From the NCBI GenBank assembly GCA_003427395.1, contig BFEA01000028.1:423040-447890 (forward strand): 24,851 bases of DNA. Reading direction: 5' to 3'. Of this stretch, positions 7,784 through 16,939 are shown one piece after another; the first letter of the stretch is position 1, and every line of letters starts with the position of its first letter. The DNA comes from Chara braunii (lineage: Eukaryota; Streptophyta; Charophyceae; Charales; Characeae). The translations under genes and the position numbers were made by a program. The notes beneath the pieces were generated by a model. That model did no database searches. It was not told the origin of the DNA and saw only the letters and a program-made list of their open reading frames with translations.

Positions 7784-8548
7784 AGGCTGCCTCTCAGGAC
7801 TTGGTCCGCTTGTAATTGCAGAGGCGTGGTAGGTGTAGGTGTCATGGTTTATTTTGCTTCGACACTCACGTCCGATATCATTTTGGTGTGTGCAGGTGCG
7901 GCGCGGGCGAGAGCGAGCGGACGACGGACGACCGACCTGTTGCGACGTCCACGGTGAGACGTCGATTTTGCATTTCTATGATTTCATGTGTTTCCTTCCT
8001 ATATGCCCTTGTGATTGAGATAGGTCTATTATAATCCTTCCCTGCCCTTTGGTCGGTCCTCCTTGATTTGATTCCAAGAGAGAAAATCGTGAGCAGGGGA
8101 AGAACTGAAGGGATTGAAGGGTAGGGGAGAAGCGCCCCGGATTGCAAGGAGTTGAGGGAGGGACTAGACAGGCTAGTTGATCATGATGGATAACTGGGGG
8201 ATTTAAACCACAGCACTTGTCGGGGTGAGACCATGCCTGAGGTGGGCCGAGTAAAGGCATGGATAGGAGTAAGGTCGCACGAGTGAGACACCGCCCCTTC
8301 GATCGCGTGTGACTTCGGTCCACCCTAGGGCACGAGTTGGCCAGCTCGTGTCCAGGTCGCGGCGAGGGAGGTAGGCCAGCGATGATGGTACGTTGATCCG
8401 TCCTCCTTCTCGACATGAGCCTGTTGACGTCTTGAGGGGATGTAGGAGCGATTGACGGGGGCCTGTCGTAGTGTCTGTGAGCTCAACAGTCCGAGAGTAG
8501 GCATGGGAAATGATATATTGAGAGAGGTTGTTTGTGTCTTGATTAGGT
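7784..8548 (+). other. Untranslated leader of the element, no gene seen
   Basis: No convincing coding frame is seen between the primer site and the first extra ORF. Possible splice-like sites are GTGTGTGCAG (acceptor-like, ends about 7894) and CACGGTGAGA (donor-like, about 7948). The packaging signal would be expected here, but nothing can be pinpointed. Confidence 0.5.
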
Positions 8549-10399
8549 ATGGTATTTATCGAGTCAGAATCCCAGATCCATCTTAAAGGAGAGAGAGGAG
8601 CGTTTGATGTCATCAGCCTGCTGTTGGAAGGAAGAAGCAAATATAGGCCGACCAGAGAACAAGGACTGATAGTGAGGGAAGGGATTTTCTTGTGGGTAAG
8701 GATCGTATGCCGGTCAAGGCCTTGTGTCAGGAGGGACAGAGAGAGTGAGCCGCTCAAGGCAGAAGTCGACATTAGAATTTACTTATCAAAGGAGGAGTGA
8801 AAGTTCCTAGTCCTGCACACTGCTAGGCATTGTCGAGCGCTTCCCTGTCTTACATCCCTCAGGTGTAGGTACGGGTCGCGTCTGTTCAGCGAGTTTTCAG
8901 GAGGTACGGATACCATAGCCCATTATAGGACCCGGTACGCTTATGATTGGGAACTTCCTAGGTCCACCTCGGTGGGGTCAATGGTAGTACCAAGGTTTCT
9001 CACTAGGTTTGTCTTTGGGAGCCCTGACGTGCATCAGAGGCTCGTAACTGCGGTCCGGAAGGCGATCCAGTTTAGACCATATGTCGCCGAGCTAGCTTGG
9101 CTTCTCACTTACTGCCTGGATAGGGGCGTACCCTCGCGTAGGGAGTTTCGTCGGATTGTTTTCCGAATTAGAGTGGAACTGCGCTGAGGGGCGACTACGG
9201 AGGAGATAGATAGAGAAAGGATATTGGACGCCGAACTCGTAGAGGATTAAATGCCTCAGTACGGGGAGGAGTATCCAGTTGAGTTCCACCAGCTTTCATA
9301 CAGGGAGCCTGAGTTCATTAGTGAGGAGTGGATAGAATTTACTTTACCAGGGAAGGCGGTCCAAAGACCTAACAGGGGAAAGATAGATAGAGTCTGGAGG
9401 TCAATCTTGTTGAGGCCTGGGGTCTGGTTACTGGTCGTAGCTTCGATAGGGTTTGACTAAGACAGGAGAGGGAGAAAGATTGCTGGATCGGCCACGTTGG
9501 TGGTCAAAGGCTTCCTTTATTATCAGACCCCCGTGTTAGCCGACACAGTTTTCAGGTCGATAGAGCAGAGCCGTAAGGATCCGAAACTAGGGACTGTGCC
9601 GAGTCTTGACCGCTATACTTGGTTCGACGAGGTGACGGTCCGAGGGATACTCTAAGAGGAGGTCGACAAACTCCGAGGGGAAGAGCTCCGCTGGGGACAG
9701 GATTTTAGATCGCTAACTTTTTCTCTTAGACTTGCTGAGAAGGGGTTTCTGCCACAGTTAGAGGGGGCATTACGACTTCCTATTCCTACCTTCGTTCTAG
9801 AGGATTTTCTCGGTGGGTTAGATCGTTTGATTCACGTCCATTGGGCATTCCTCCAGATCGGGTGACTCTTGAGGCGCAGTGACGAACACCACGCCTATTA
9901 CGCATTGTGGAAGGCGGGGCCCAGGTTTGGGGACGCAGCTCTAGAGCTAGTGGAGCTCATTAGAGCAGCTTCGCCTGGGAGTTTGTTGGAGGCCCCTAGA
10001 GAGGATCAGTCGGTCGAGTTATGGATTGCCTTTGACAAGGCCATTAGAGAACCGCCTTTGTACATAACGGGTCTTACTGAGTTATTCAGGAATCGGGACA
10101 ATGACGACTTCAACAGAGAGAGACCGCTCATCGATCCATTGGAATTATATTTTCACTAGCGTACCCTAGAGCCTGAGGACGAGGAGGAGGAATACGGAGA
10201 GGAAGGTTGGGACCAGGAGGAGTGGGAAGAGGCGAGAGATAATCCCGAGGAGTGGGAAAACCTACGCGACTTTCCCGAGGAAAGGATAGGATATTTCAGG
10301 AACACGATTGAAATCGAGAGGAGTGCCAAGAAGCAGTGGCCCAAGCTAGGGATCCGGATGGGTTTGAGGACTAGCAATGATCGAGCTCCTGGCAGATAG
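8549..10399 (+). pseudogene. Extra ORF upstream of gag, unknown function, decayed
   Basis: I recognise no family. One frame reads as protein-like sequence for about 617 codons, interrupted by stops at 8798, 9185, 9248, 9458, 9653, 9863 and 10157 and ended by TAG at 10397. Several stops could come from single C-to-T changes (CGA to TGA, CAA to TAA, CAG to TAG). Composition is that of a folded protein with many Trp, Phe, Leu and Tyr, for example RPYVAELAWLLTYCLDRG, WAFLQIG and ALWKAGPRFGDAALELVEL. The C-terminal ~75 residues are very acidic (EPEDEEEEYGEEGWDQEEWE). The first segment (8549-8800) ends in DIRIYLS, which resembles DVRIYLS in the small ORF at 11056-11343, so it may be a separate member of that set rather than the start of this ORF. 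Position after the primer site and before gag parallels the ORF1 of Ogre-type elements, but homology is untested. Confidence 0.6.
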
Positions 10400-10838
10400 G
10401 CTCTCTTGGGAAAGGGGGATAAATTGGGGTCTGCCATCGTCTAGTAACCCGGTCATTGAGGCTTTATTGAAAGACTGGACTCCCTTAACTTTGAGCGAAC
10501 CCTTTCCATACGTAATTGAAGACTGTATACTGATAGTGAATATTGAGCTAAAGGAAAAGGTGTACGTATTGGTAGCCAGGTTTGTGGAAACTGATGAGTA
10601 TGACACAGGGTTTTACAATCGGAAAGGAAGGAGACTGACTGACGATTTGTGGGGTTGTCGAAATTGGGCGGAAACGGTCGCATACGCCTATAAGAACGAG
10701 TTGGAAAGGGAAGGGAAAAGGGTTAACCTGAGTATAAGGACAAGGGAATATAGCATTGTCCCTAGTCCACCTATTCCCAAAAGCTACCTCGACGGGAGTA
10801 ACTGGGAACCTATGATAAACATGGTGCTCAGGGCATGA
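10377..10838 (+). CDS. Small accessory ORF A, unknown, possible repeated-domain member
   Basis: An intact ATG-to-TGA ORF of 153 codons that overlaps the end of the upstream long ORF by 23 bases in another frame. The product is an ordinary-looking mixed protein with no signal peptide or membrane segment. Residues coded at 10656-10778 start CRNWAETVAYAYKNELE, continue through EGKRVNLSIR and end PSPPIP. This stretch aligns without gaps to 41 residues of the ORF at 11056-11343 (Cys, Ala, Val, Leu, GK, V, S, R and four Pro identical). It is one of the few uninterrupted frames of the element. It could instead be a shifted continuation of the long ORF before it. Function unknown. Confidence 0.55.
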   Translation: MIELLADRLSWERGINWGLPSSSNPVIEALLKDWTPLTLSEPFPYVIEDCILIVNIELKEKVYVLVARFVETDEYDTGFYNRKGRRLTDDLWGCRNWAETVAYAYKNELEREGKRVNLSIRTREYSIVPSPPIPKSYLDGSNWEPMINMVLRA

Positions 10839-10856
10839 TGCTAAAGGAGATAGAGG

Positions 10857-11009
10857 ATGAGTAAAGGAAGAGTGATTTCGAAAGAAGAATTAAAGGCTAA
10901 AAGGGAAAGGTTCCTCCTGGGGAATAGCCCACCGAAAGATAAGTTAGAAGCAGATTGCGCATCCCTGAGCTCCTTGGGAAGGAGAGAAGCTATTTCGTAC
11001 AAGGGTTGA
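10857..11009 (+). CDS. Very small basic ORF, doubtful
   Basis: A 50-codon ORF (MSKGRVISKEELKAKRE...) lies 18 bases after accessory ORF A in the same frame. It is Lys/Arg-rich with no motif. It could be the N-terminus of a frame-shifted copy whose remainder is the ORF at 11056. Little supports it beyond position and strand. Confidence 0.25.
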   Translation: MSKGRVISKEELKAKRERFLLGNSPPKDKLEADCASLSSLGRREAISYKG

Positions 11010-11055
11010 GACATACGAGCTCATAGACAGTGGATGGGAACAAATTTGCATCTAT

Positions 11056-11343
11056 GTGATGACTGTTCGGTTCATTGGTACGGAGGTGCGTGATGTACGG
11101 ATCTATCTGTCAGTAGAAAGGGAGGTTGACCTTGTCTACGGACGCTGCTGGGAGAGAGCGAAGGAAGTGGTAGAGGATGAAAGAGATAGGTTGCTCTCGT
11201 TAGGGAAAGACGTTGTTTGGAGCACCCGGATAATGGTCTTCGCGCGACTCCCTAAGCCCCCAGTCCCTCACGAAATATTGATAGATGAAAAACGAGAAAT
11301 AGCAATCGATTTTATCTTGCGACAAAGGCATGTTAATGGCTAG
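11056..11343 (+). CDS. Small accessory ORF B, unknown, repeated-domain member
   Basis: A 95-codon ORF in the internal region of the element. The pattern is a predicted strand (DVRIYLS), a charged helix (CWERAKEVVEDERDRLL), GKDVV, a second strand (STRIMVF) and PKPPVP. The helix matches CRRLAEETIEREWSRLL in the ORF at 11671-11911 at 8 of 17 positions. The part after it matches accessory ORF A. DVRIYLS also resembles DIRIYLS near 8780. Its end overlaps the next ORF by 14 bases. Function unknown; the recurring layout suggests a small alpha/beta domain that has been duplicated. Confidence 0.55.
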   Translation: MMTVRFIGTEVRDVRIYLSVEREVDLVYGRCWERAKEVVEDERDRLLSLGKDVVWSTRIMVFARLPKPPVPHEILIDEKREIAIDFILRQRHVNG

Positions 11344-11665
11344 AGGGGGTGACTTTCGGTCGGACAGTGGTAACGTAATTCGAGAAGGGCTGAAGTGGGA
11401 GCTTGCTAGGAGGATGTCGAACGACCTACGTCGTCTCTTGAGAACGTGGACCAAGGAGGATTTGTGTGCACTAGGAACTTCGATTTGTGGAAGGGTCAGG
11501 TGTCCAGAGACCGGGCTGATCGAGATAAGGAGAGAAACCGCGTGCGTAGAGGAGCAAGAGGGTGAACTTTATCTCGATATTGTCCTGTTCGGAATAGAGG
11601 GCGAGCACGAGATCCGAGACGAGAATGGGACGGTGAGAGTTGTTTTAAGGGCTGTGAGGAATTGA
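11330..11665 (+). CDS. Small accessory ORF, unknown
   Basis: A 111-codon ORF whose start codon lies inside the end of the preceding ORF (14-base overlap, different frame). The product has an Arg/Leu-rich helical first half (WELARRMSNDLRRLLRTW), a central segment with several Cys, and a beta-rich end (ELYLDIVLFGIEGEHEI, VRVVLRAV). I see no clear alignment with the other small ORFs beyond a similar helix-then-strand layout. The overlap may reflect stop-start coupling, or a frameshift within a longer ancestral ORF. Confidence 0.5.
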   Translation: MLMARGGDFRSDSGNVIREGLKWELARRMSNDLRRLLRTWTKEDLCALGTSICGRVRCPETGLIEIRRETACVEEQEGELYLDIVLFGIEGEHEIRDENGTVRVVLRAVRN

Positions 11666-11670
11666 GAGGG

Positions 11671-11911
11671 ATGTCGGGGTCAACGACTGATGAGGTGAAG
11701 ATTAATAGACTATCCTTCGACGCGATCGTTGGATGATCAAGGCTGCCGGCGCCTAGCCGAGGAGACAATTGAACGAGAATGGTCTAGGTTGCTTGCATTG
11801 GTAGTAGCCGAGAGATGGATAATCAATGACATAATGGTGTGGTCGCAGGGATGGATAAGGTACGAGGTAGAGAAAGACGAAACGGTCCAAGAGGCACGAT
11901 CCCGCGTGTGA
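11671..11911 (+). pseudogene. Small accessory ORF C, frameshifted, repeated-domain member
   Basis: ATG 11671 opens MSGSTTDEVKINRLSFDAIV in one frame and stops at TGA 11734. Protein-like sequence continues one base over from about 11729, giving CRRLAEETIEREWSRLL, then ERWIINDIMVW, ending at TGA 11909. The helix and the following IMV align with accessory ORF B (C, A, E, E, E, R, L, L, L, W, I, M, V shared with one gap). A single-base indel near 11730 would restore one frame of about 80 codons. Function unknown. Confidence 0.45.
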
Positions 11912-12174
11912 GGGGAAGGGACAAGAAGGTCAATTCACTCATTGAGTTATTTCTGTACCCGATAAACGATAAGGTAGTCCAACTGGTGGATGGATATAAG
12001 GAATGGTGGCTTTCTACGAATGAACCAGAACTTCTAGCGTTGGATGGGAGAGTTGAGGAGCTAGCTGGTATTTACAAGGAGGAGAAAGAAAAGTTAATCA
12101 ACTGGAGGAATGAATTTTTAGCTAGGATAATACGGGAGATTCGTAAAGAAGCCAACAGGAGAAGGAATGTCTAG
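11900..12174 (+). CDS. Small accessory ORF, charged helical, unknown
   Basis: The frame is open from 11839, but from 11839 to about 11900 it overlaps the better-supported frame of the preceding ORF, so the native start is uncertain. The protein-like part reads VNSLIELFLYPINDKVVQL, then KEWW, then a long charged helix (ELLALDGRVEELAGIYKEEK) and an Arg/Lys-rich tail ending at TAG 12172. It overlaps the next ORF by 8 bases. It may be the frame-shifted C-terminus of the preceding ORF. No known domain. Confidence 0.45.
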
Positions 12175-12601
12175 TTGTAGGACAGAGGGGGAGAAGGTTG
12201 AGTCAGGAGGAGGAGGCCGAATGCTCGAGGAAAGTGGTGGTAGAATCAAGAAAATGTGTCATCTGGCAAGCGGCAGACTAACTTCGATTGACAAAATTGA
12301 GATTCACATGACACCGTTTGAGGAAGAAACGTTCTTCCGTACGTGGAGAGAGACGATAGCAGAAGCAAAAACAAAACTAAGAGAGTGTGCGAGAGAATAT
12401 AGAGAATTTTCTAAGGTCGTGGTTGATGGGATTTCGCTAAGAACTCTGGAAGCTAACTCGCGCTACTCGAAGGTTGTGTTGATCACCGCCTTAGTTGTCA
12501 GGGTTGAGGGAGAGAACGCCGACTTTGAGGTACTGCAAGAAATTCTGGAAGGATCGATCGAAAGAATCTTAGCCGCCTTGAATCGAATATCCAAAGAATA
12601 G
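12167..12601 (+). CDS. Small accessory ORF D, unknown
   Basis: An intact 144-codon ORF starting inside the preceding stop region (8-base overlap). After a Gly-rich start it gives KIEIHMTPFEEE, then WRETIAEAKTKLRE, a hydrophobic strand (VVLITALVVRVEG) and a C-terminal helix (EILEGSIERILAALNRI). The strand, then Trp-helix, then strand order resembles accessory ORF B (DVRIYLS, CWERAKEV, RIMVF), but identities are few. It ends 30 bases before the presumed start of gag. No known domain and no signal peptide. Confidence 0.5.
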   Translation: MSSCRTEGEKVESGGGGRMLEESGGRIKKMCHLASGRLTSIDKIEIHMTPFEEETFFRTWRETIAEAKTKLRECAREYREFSKVVVDGISLRTLEANSRYSKVVLITALVVRVEGENADFEVLQEILEGSIERILAALNRISKE

Positions 12602-12631
12602 TTAAAAAGGATTGATGTCGAGGGGAGTTAT

Positions 12632-14057
12632 ATGCCTTCGATCGGAGGGGACATAAAAACACAAGAGTCAAGAACTAACAGCCCTGAAAGGAAGATGGGT
12701 GTGGAGTTTGTTAGTGACGCTGAGAAACTAAGGAAGACCTTAAGAGAATTAGAGATTCGGGCCAAGGAACTAGAAGGACGAAGCGCTAAGGGAGCGAGTT
12801 GGAGGAAGGAGGTTTTTACAAAACTCAGGATGGCGAGGTTTACGGACTAAGGGGTTAGAGACACTTGAAGGGAAGTCCTTGGGAAACCTTACAGAAGGAG
12901 TCCTTATTCGATAGCGTACCCGTGGAACTCCTACACACCCCCTTTCTTTGAGCCCCCTATATACCAACCACCTTTGTTTGTCGGGACTCAAACGGCCTTC
13001 ACAGGCCAGAATGTCTCCGAGTTCCTATGACTGGGAGGTTATTGGGTTAAGAGGGGAATGGACTAACCAAAAGATGATTGCGAACTTCCTCCATTATACC
13101 GCACCTAAGATAGACCGAGAAGTAAGGAGCGTCATTCACGACGATGGTCGATGGTTGACGTTCAGGGAAAAAGTTACTCGAGCATTCGCTTGTGATGAAA
13201 TCCCCTACTCGATCGAGGATTTAAAAGAGTTGAAAAATGAAAAGAATGAGAGTCTGGTAGCGTTTGCGAGGAGATATGAGAAGGTATCGAACCTGCTAGT
13301 GGAAGAAGAGTTTATATGAGAGATAGAAAGGTGCGGAATATTCATAGGCTCCTTGCCACGAGAGAAGCGTGAGATGGTTGTAAGGGAGCTTCCCGTTAAG
13401 AGGTTGACATTTGCGCATGTTAAGGTCTTAGCTCACAATACGGAGGGACGAAACGTCAGGTCATGTATGCCGAAAGTTCTAGATAATCTGGGAAAGGAAG
13501 TAACTCCTAGGAGAGGAGGAGGAAGACTTCAAACTGAAGACCGGAAGGTTAGGGTGGAAGGAAGGGACACAAATTCGAACTCACTGAGAAAGGGAGGGTC
13601 TAGTCGAAGTGATGGGGAATGGAGAAAGGGAAACCGAGGAGACTGGAAAAGAAACGACGGTGAATGGGGAACCTCTAAATGATTGAAGAAAGATAGTCGG
13701 TGGGAGTCCGATGATGAAATAGAGATCAGGAGGCCTAAGAGGCGTGAAGACAAAATGGCCAAGGAGATGAAAAATTTGAAGGCAACAATGGAGAAGCTAC
13801 AAAGTAGCAGCTAGAAAAAGGAGGGGTCACCTACGCGGCCCACTCCACGACCGGAGAGTCGAGAGAAAGGGGACCCTAGTCCAAAATGGACATGGAATGA
13901 TAAGGCTTATATGTACTGTGGTGAAGAGGACCACAGAAAGAGGGACTGTCAAGCTATGATAGACGGATTGAAGGAAGGGATCATCGAACTGGATGACAGG
14001 AAGTATGTGATGAGGGCGAATGAGGGAAAACACAACAGAAAAATTTCCCAGAATTAA
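12632..14057 (+). pseudogene. gag: gag: capsid region and CCHC zinc knuckle, decayed
   Basis: Gag forms the virus-like particle and binds element RNA. ATG 12632 opens a charged helical N-terminus (KLRKTLRELEIRAKELEG). The same frame, past TAA 12848 and TGA 12866, gives a Pro/Tyr-rich linker (PPFFEPPIYQPPLF) and then TGQNVSEFL. A one-base deletion near 13028 moves the capsid into the frame DWEVIGLRGEWTNQKMIANF. That frame runs to TAA 14055 with stops at TGA 13317, TGA 13680 and a TAG near 13812. A zinc knuckle lies at 13908-13949 (YMYCGEEDHRKRDC). The expected first Cys is Tyr, which a TGT-to-TAT change would explain, so zinc binding is probably lost. The capsid resembles gypsy-type retrotransposon gag. 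The long N-terminus in the same frame as gag may be part of it or a last accessory ORF. Confidence 0.75.
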
Positions 14058-14484
14058 ATAATCATTCTAGAGTAAAATTGCATTCTAAATTTTAAAATTT
14101 CATTCTATCTTAAAAAATGTCATTCCAATTTTAAAATTTTTCGTCTAACTTGAAAACTTTCCTTCCAAGAATGGGGTATCCCTTCTTATTTGAATTGCAT
14201 GCTAGAGATGGAATGAAAGTCTGGATGAGTTCATGAAATGTTTTAATTGGACTGCCATTCTAAGTAAGGATTTCCAGTCATAAATAGGTTAATCCAATCT
14301 AAATTAGACGATATTTGTTGTAGTAGAATGAAAGTCTAATTAAAACATTTCATAAACTCGTCCAGACTTTCATTCCATCTTGAACAAATAGATGTAGTTG
14401 GAAGAGAAAGCTCATATTTAGACGGGAACTTATCAAATTAAATTGAAAATTTTAGAATTGGACAAACATTGGAATGATAATTTA
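14055..14484. mobile_element. AT-rich MITE-like foldback element nested at the gag-pol junction
   Basis: A sharply AT-rich block interrupts otherwise purine-rich coding sequence. Its ends, TAAATAATCATTC and GAATGATAATTTA, are inverted copies with one mismatch. Inside, 14206-14253 and 14333-14380 form 48-base inverted arms matching at about 45 positions. TCATTC/GAATGA motifs recur throughout. No ORF is present. A T-rich tail (14494-14550) may be part of it. Pol-type coding sequence resumes at about 14578. A TAA/TTA-like target duplication is possible but the edges are not certain. Superfamily not assigned. Confidence 0.65.
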
Positions 14485-14577
14485 TAAATATGAAGGATTT
14501 TTTTTTTATGGAATGTTTTTTCAACTTTAATTTCTCATGGGAATTTTTCTGTTGCATATGTCTTTCCTGCCCTCGAT

Positions 14578-16102
14578 GAAGATAAATGTGGATATTCGCA
14601 CGAGGCAAATGGCTGAGGCGAAAGGTACGCAGGGGCAGGGGTCCTTAAAGTCTCAAGGGTAACATTCGAGGACGAAGAAGAGGAACCACCTGAAAGTCCG
14701 GGGATAGGGATCTCATCTATTCAGTTTGAAGAAACCATGAGCAATGGTTTGGTGTATGTTTGCGCCCAAGGAATTGGGGAGTCTAGCCAAGAGAGGAAGA
14801 ATAACACGGTTCAACCAATGGCCGATGAACAGGTGGACTCACCTTAATCTCCAGTGTCCCCCAGGAAGAGAGGTCCCAAAAAGTTTTCCCTGAAAAGCTC
14901 GCTAGATGAGATTGATCTGAGGGAGCCTCTGAGAAGGGCAATGAATATGCCTATCCCTATTACTCTCAAAGAATTTATACTAGTCGGATGTGTCCCCGCT
15001 AGAGACGAGTTGATAGGGATGATGAGGAGGGCAAAGGTGTCACTGCCAGAATCCGCGATCATAGGAGAATCTAAGGTGGAGGTGAAAACTTTGGTATTGA
15101 TAGCGAAGGCAGTGAAGGGAAACAATGAACGAACGGTAGAAGAGGAAAGTGACTACTTTTATGTCCTACGGAGTGGCAAGCTGAACACTACTATGAATGG
15201 AGTAAGAATGAAAGCTATTGTAGACGATGGTTCATAATCTACTGTCTGTGAGGATAAGGTAGCCCGAAAACTTGGACTGGAGGTAGATAGGACTATCGCC
15301 ATGACCATGGTGTCGGCAAACAAGTTGAGAAAGTCAGCCTCAGGGGTATATCCTAAGGCTAAGTAATAATGGCAAGGCCAGAGGCTACCATGTCGGTCTT
15401 CACAGTGGAAGAACGAGCTAATCCTTGGAAGAACTTGGTTGACTCACGTCAATGCCACCACAAAGAATAAGCGAGACGAAGTCAGACTGTCACTATAGAT
15501 GGTCCTGAAGGAAGCAGAGTCACCCTAGAGACCGTAAATGAATTCGACAAACTACACAAGGTTTCCCTACAGAGCAAGGGTCAGCTAATGACACGGAGTT
15601 GTCAGATGATACCTGAGGAGCTCACCTAGGGACCCCATAAAATGAAAGGGAAAAAGAAGGAGATCGAAGACCTAGAGGGCCAATACGTGGTAGACATAAT
15701 CGCCTACCCAAAGGAGAGCGATGACGAGGAGTTTGGAGGATGTATAAATCTCTCTTTTTTGGAAGAATTCCCCCACACGGCGGGGGAAAAAAACACAAAA
15801 CTGTAGCTCAAAAAGATTAGCCAGTTGCAGTTAGTCGTGATAGGACTGGGAAATAGGAATAACCGAAGAAGAGATAACGCAGATGATTAGGGGACGGAAG
15901 GTCACGGAAGGGCAAAGAATGACCGATGAAAGGCTAGCAGAGATGGATATAGGCGAAGAGAATATAACAAAGGAGGAGAGTAAACTGATAATTGAGACAT
16001 TAAGAGTTTGTGATGAGTCAGTGGCTTTTTACGACGTTGAAAGGGATGGATAGATCCGTGATACGCTAAGCCAGCGAGGATCTACATTGTCCCGCATGTG
16101 CC
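14578..16102 (+). pseudogene. pol: pol: linker and aspartic protease region, decayed
   Basis: Coding resumes after the MITE-like block with TRQMAEAKGTQGQG, an acidic stretch (TFEDEEEEPPESPG), then SPRKRGPKKFSLKSSLDEID from 14854. The retropepsin active site is seen at about 15220-15237 as AIVDDGS, where D-T/S-G-S/A is usual, immediately followed by TAA 15235. STVCEDKVARKLGLEV follows. A later ELILGRTWLTHVNATT matches the conserved ILGR-W flap-distal motif of gypsy proteases. Frame changes and stops lie at 15235, 15364-15369 and near 15410, with more from 15500 to 16050. The protease would process Gag-Pol; this copy cannot make an intact one. Confidence 0.7.
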
Positions 16103-16939
16103 ATGGAACGAGTAGGGTGGAAGTGTGCTCAGAAAGAAAAAGAGATGATAGTGGATTTCTTAAAGGAGAAGATCGAGATCTTCGTAGCTGAACCATGTGA
16201 GAGCTCCTACGCAAACAGATGGTTCCTAATAAGGAAGTTGAATGGGAAGCTACGATGGATACAGGATCTGCAGAAAACGAATAAAGTTACGGTGAGAGAT
16301 GTTGGGTCTATTCCGAACCCAGACCTTTTGGTTGAAGGATCGGCAGGACGATTCATTTATTCGGTCTGCGACCTTTTCTCAAGATACGATGAAATTCCAA
16401 TAGATTGTAAAGACCGACATTTGACCGCTATGCACACGCCCTTAGGACTAATCCAGATGATGGTGGTGCCGATGGGATGGACTAATGGTGTAGCGGTCTT
16501 TCAAAAAGCGATGGTTGCGGTGTAGGGAGAGTTTATGCCTAGTCTAGTTGAGTTTTTCCTTGACGACTTCCCTATCAAGGGTCCGTACAAAAAGGATGAG
16601 ACTGAGATGGGACCCGGAGTAAGGAAATTCGTCGCGAGTCATGTTGAGGACATTAAGAAGGTGTTAATGAAGTTCGAAGACATGAATCTCACGGTTAGTG
16701 AGACCAAAAGCAGGTGGGCGGTGTCCTCCATTAAGATATTAGGTTATATATGTGATAAGAACGGCAGGCGACCGCTCCCCGCAAAGCTTGAGAAACTTAT
16801 GAATTGGCCAATGCCGCTTCGACATATCACGGATATTCACCAGTTTGTAGGGGTAGTTGGGTTCTGGAAGAACTTCATAAAGGGGTACGCGGAGAAAGTC
16901 GAGCCTATAAGGAGGTTATTGTGTAAAGGAGTAGAGTGA
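16103..16939 (+). pseudogene. pol: pol: reverse transcriptase, two fragments in one frame
   Basis: One frame, interrupted by TAG 16523-16525 and ended by TGA 16937-16939, holds a gypsy-type RT in standard order: NGKLRWIQDL, RDVGSIPN, SVCDLFSRYDEIPID (first catalytic Asp near 16370), HTPLGL, VPMGWTNGVAVFQ, and FLDDFPIKG (catalytic DD at 16562-16567). The YxDD box reads FLDD, which also occurs in some gypsy-type polymerases, so I do not call it a defect. The connecting segment VSETKSRWAV..KILGY and LPAKLEKLMNWP follows. RT copies the element RNA to DNA in the cytoplasmic particle. Confidence 0.85.

Noticed and set aside
8549-12601. Envelope gene as the explanation for the extra coding region
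   Set aside because: No signal peptide, furin-like site or C-terminal membrane anchor is seen, and env normally lies after pol, not before gag.
16562-16567. Defective RT active site because YxDD reads FLDD
   Set aside because: Both Asp are present, and Phe at the first position occurs in other gypsy-type polymerases.
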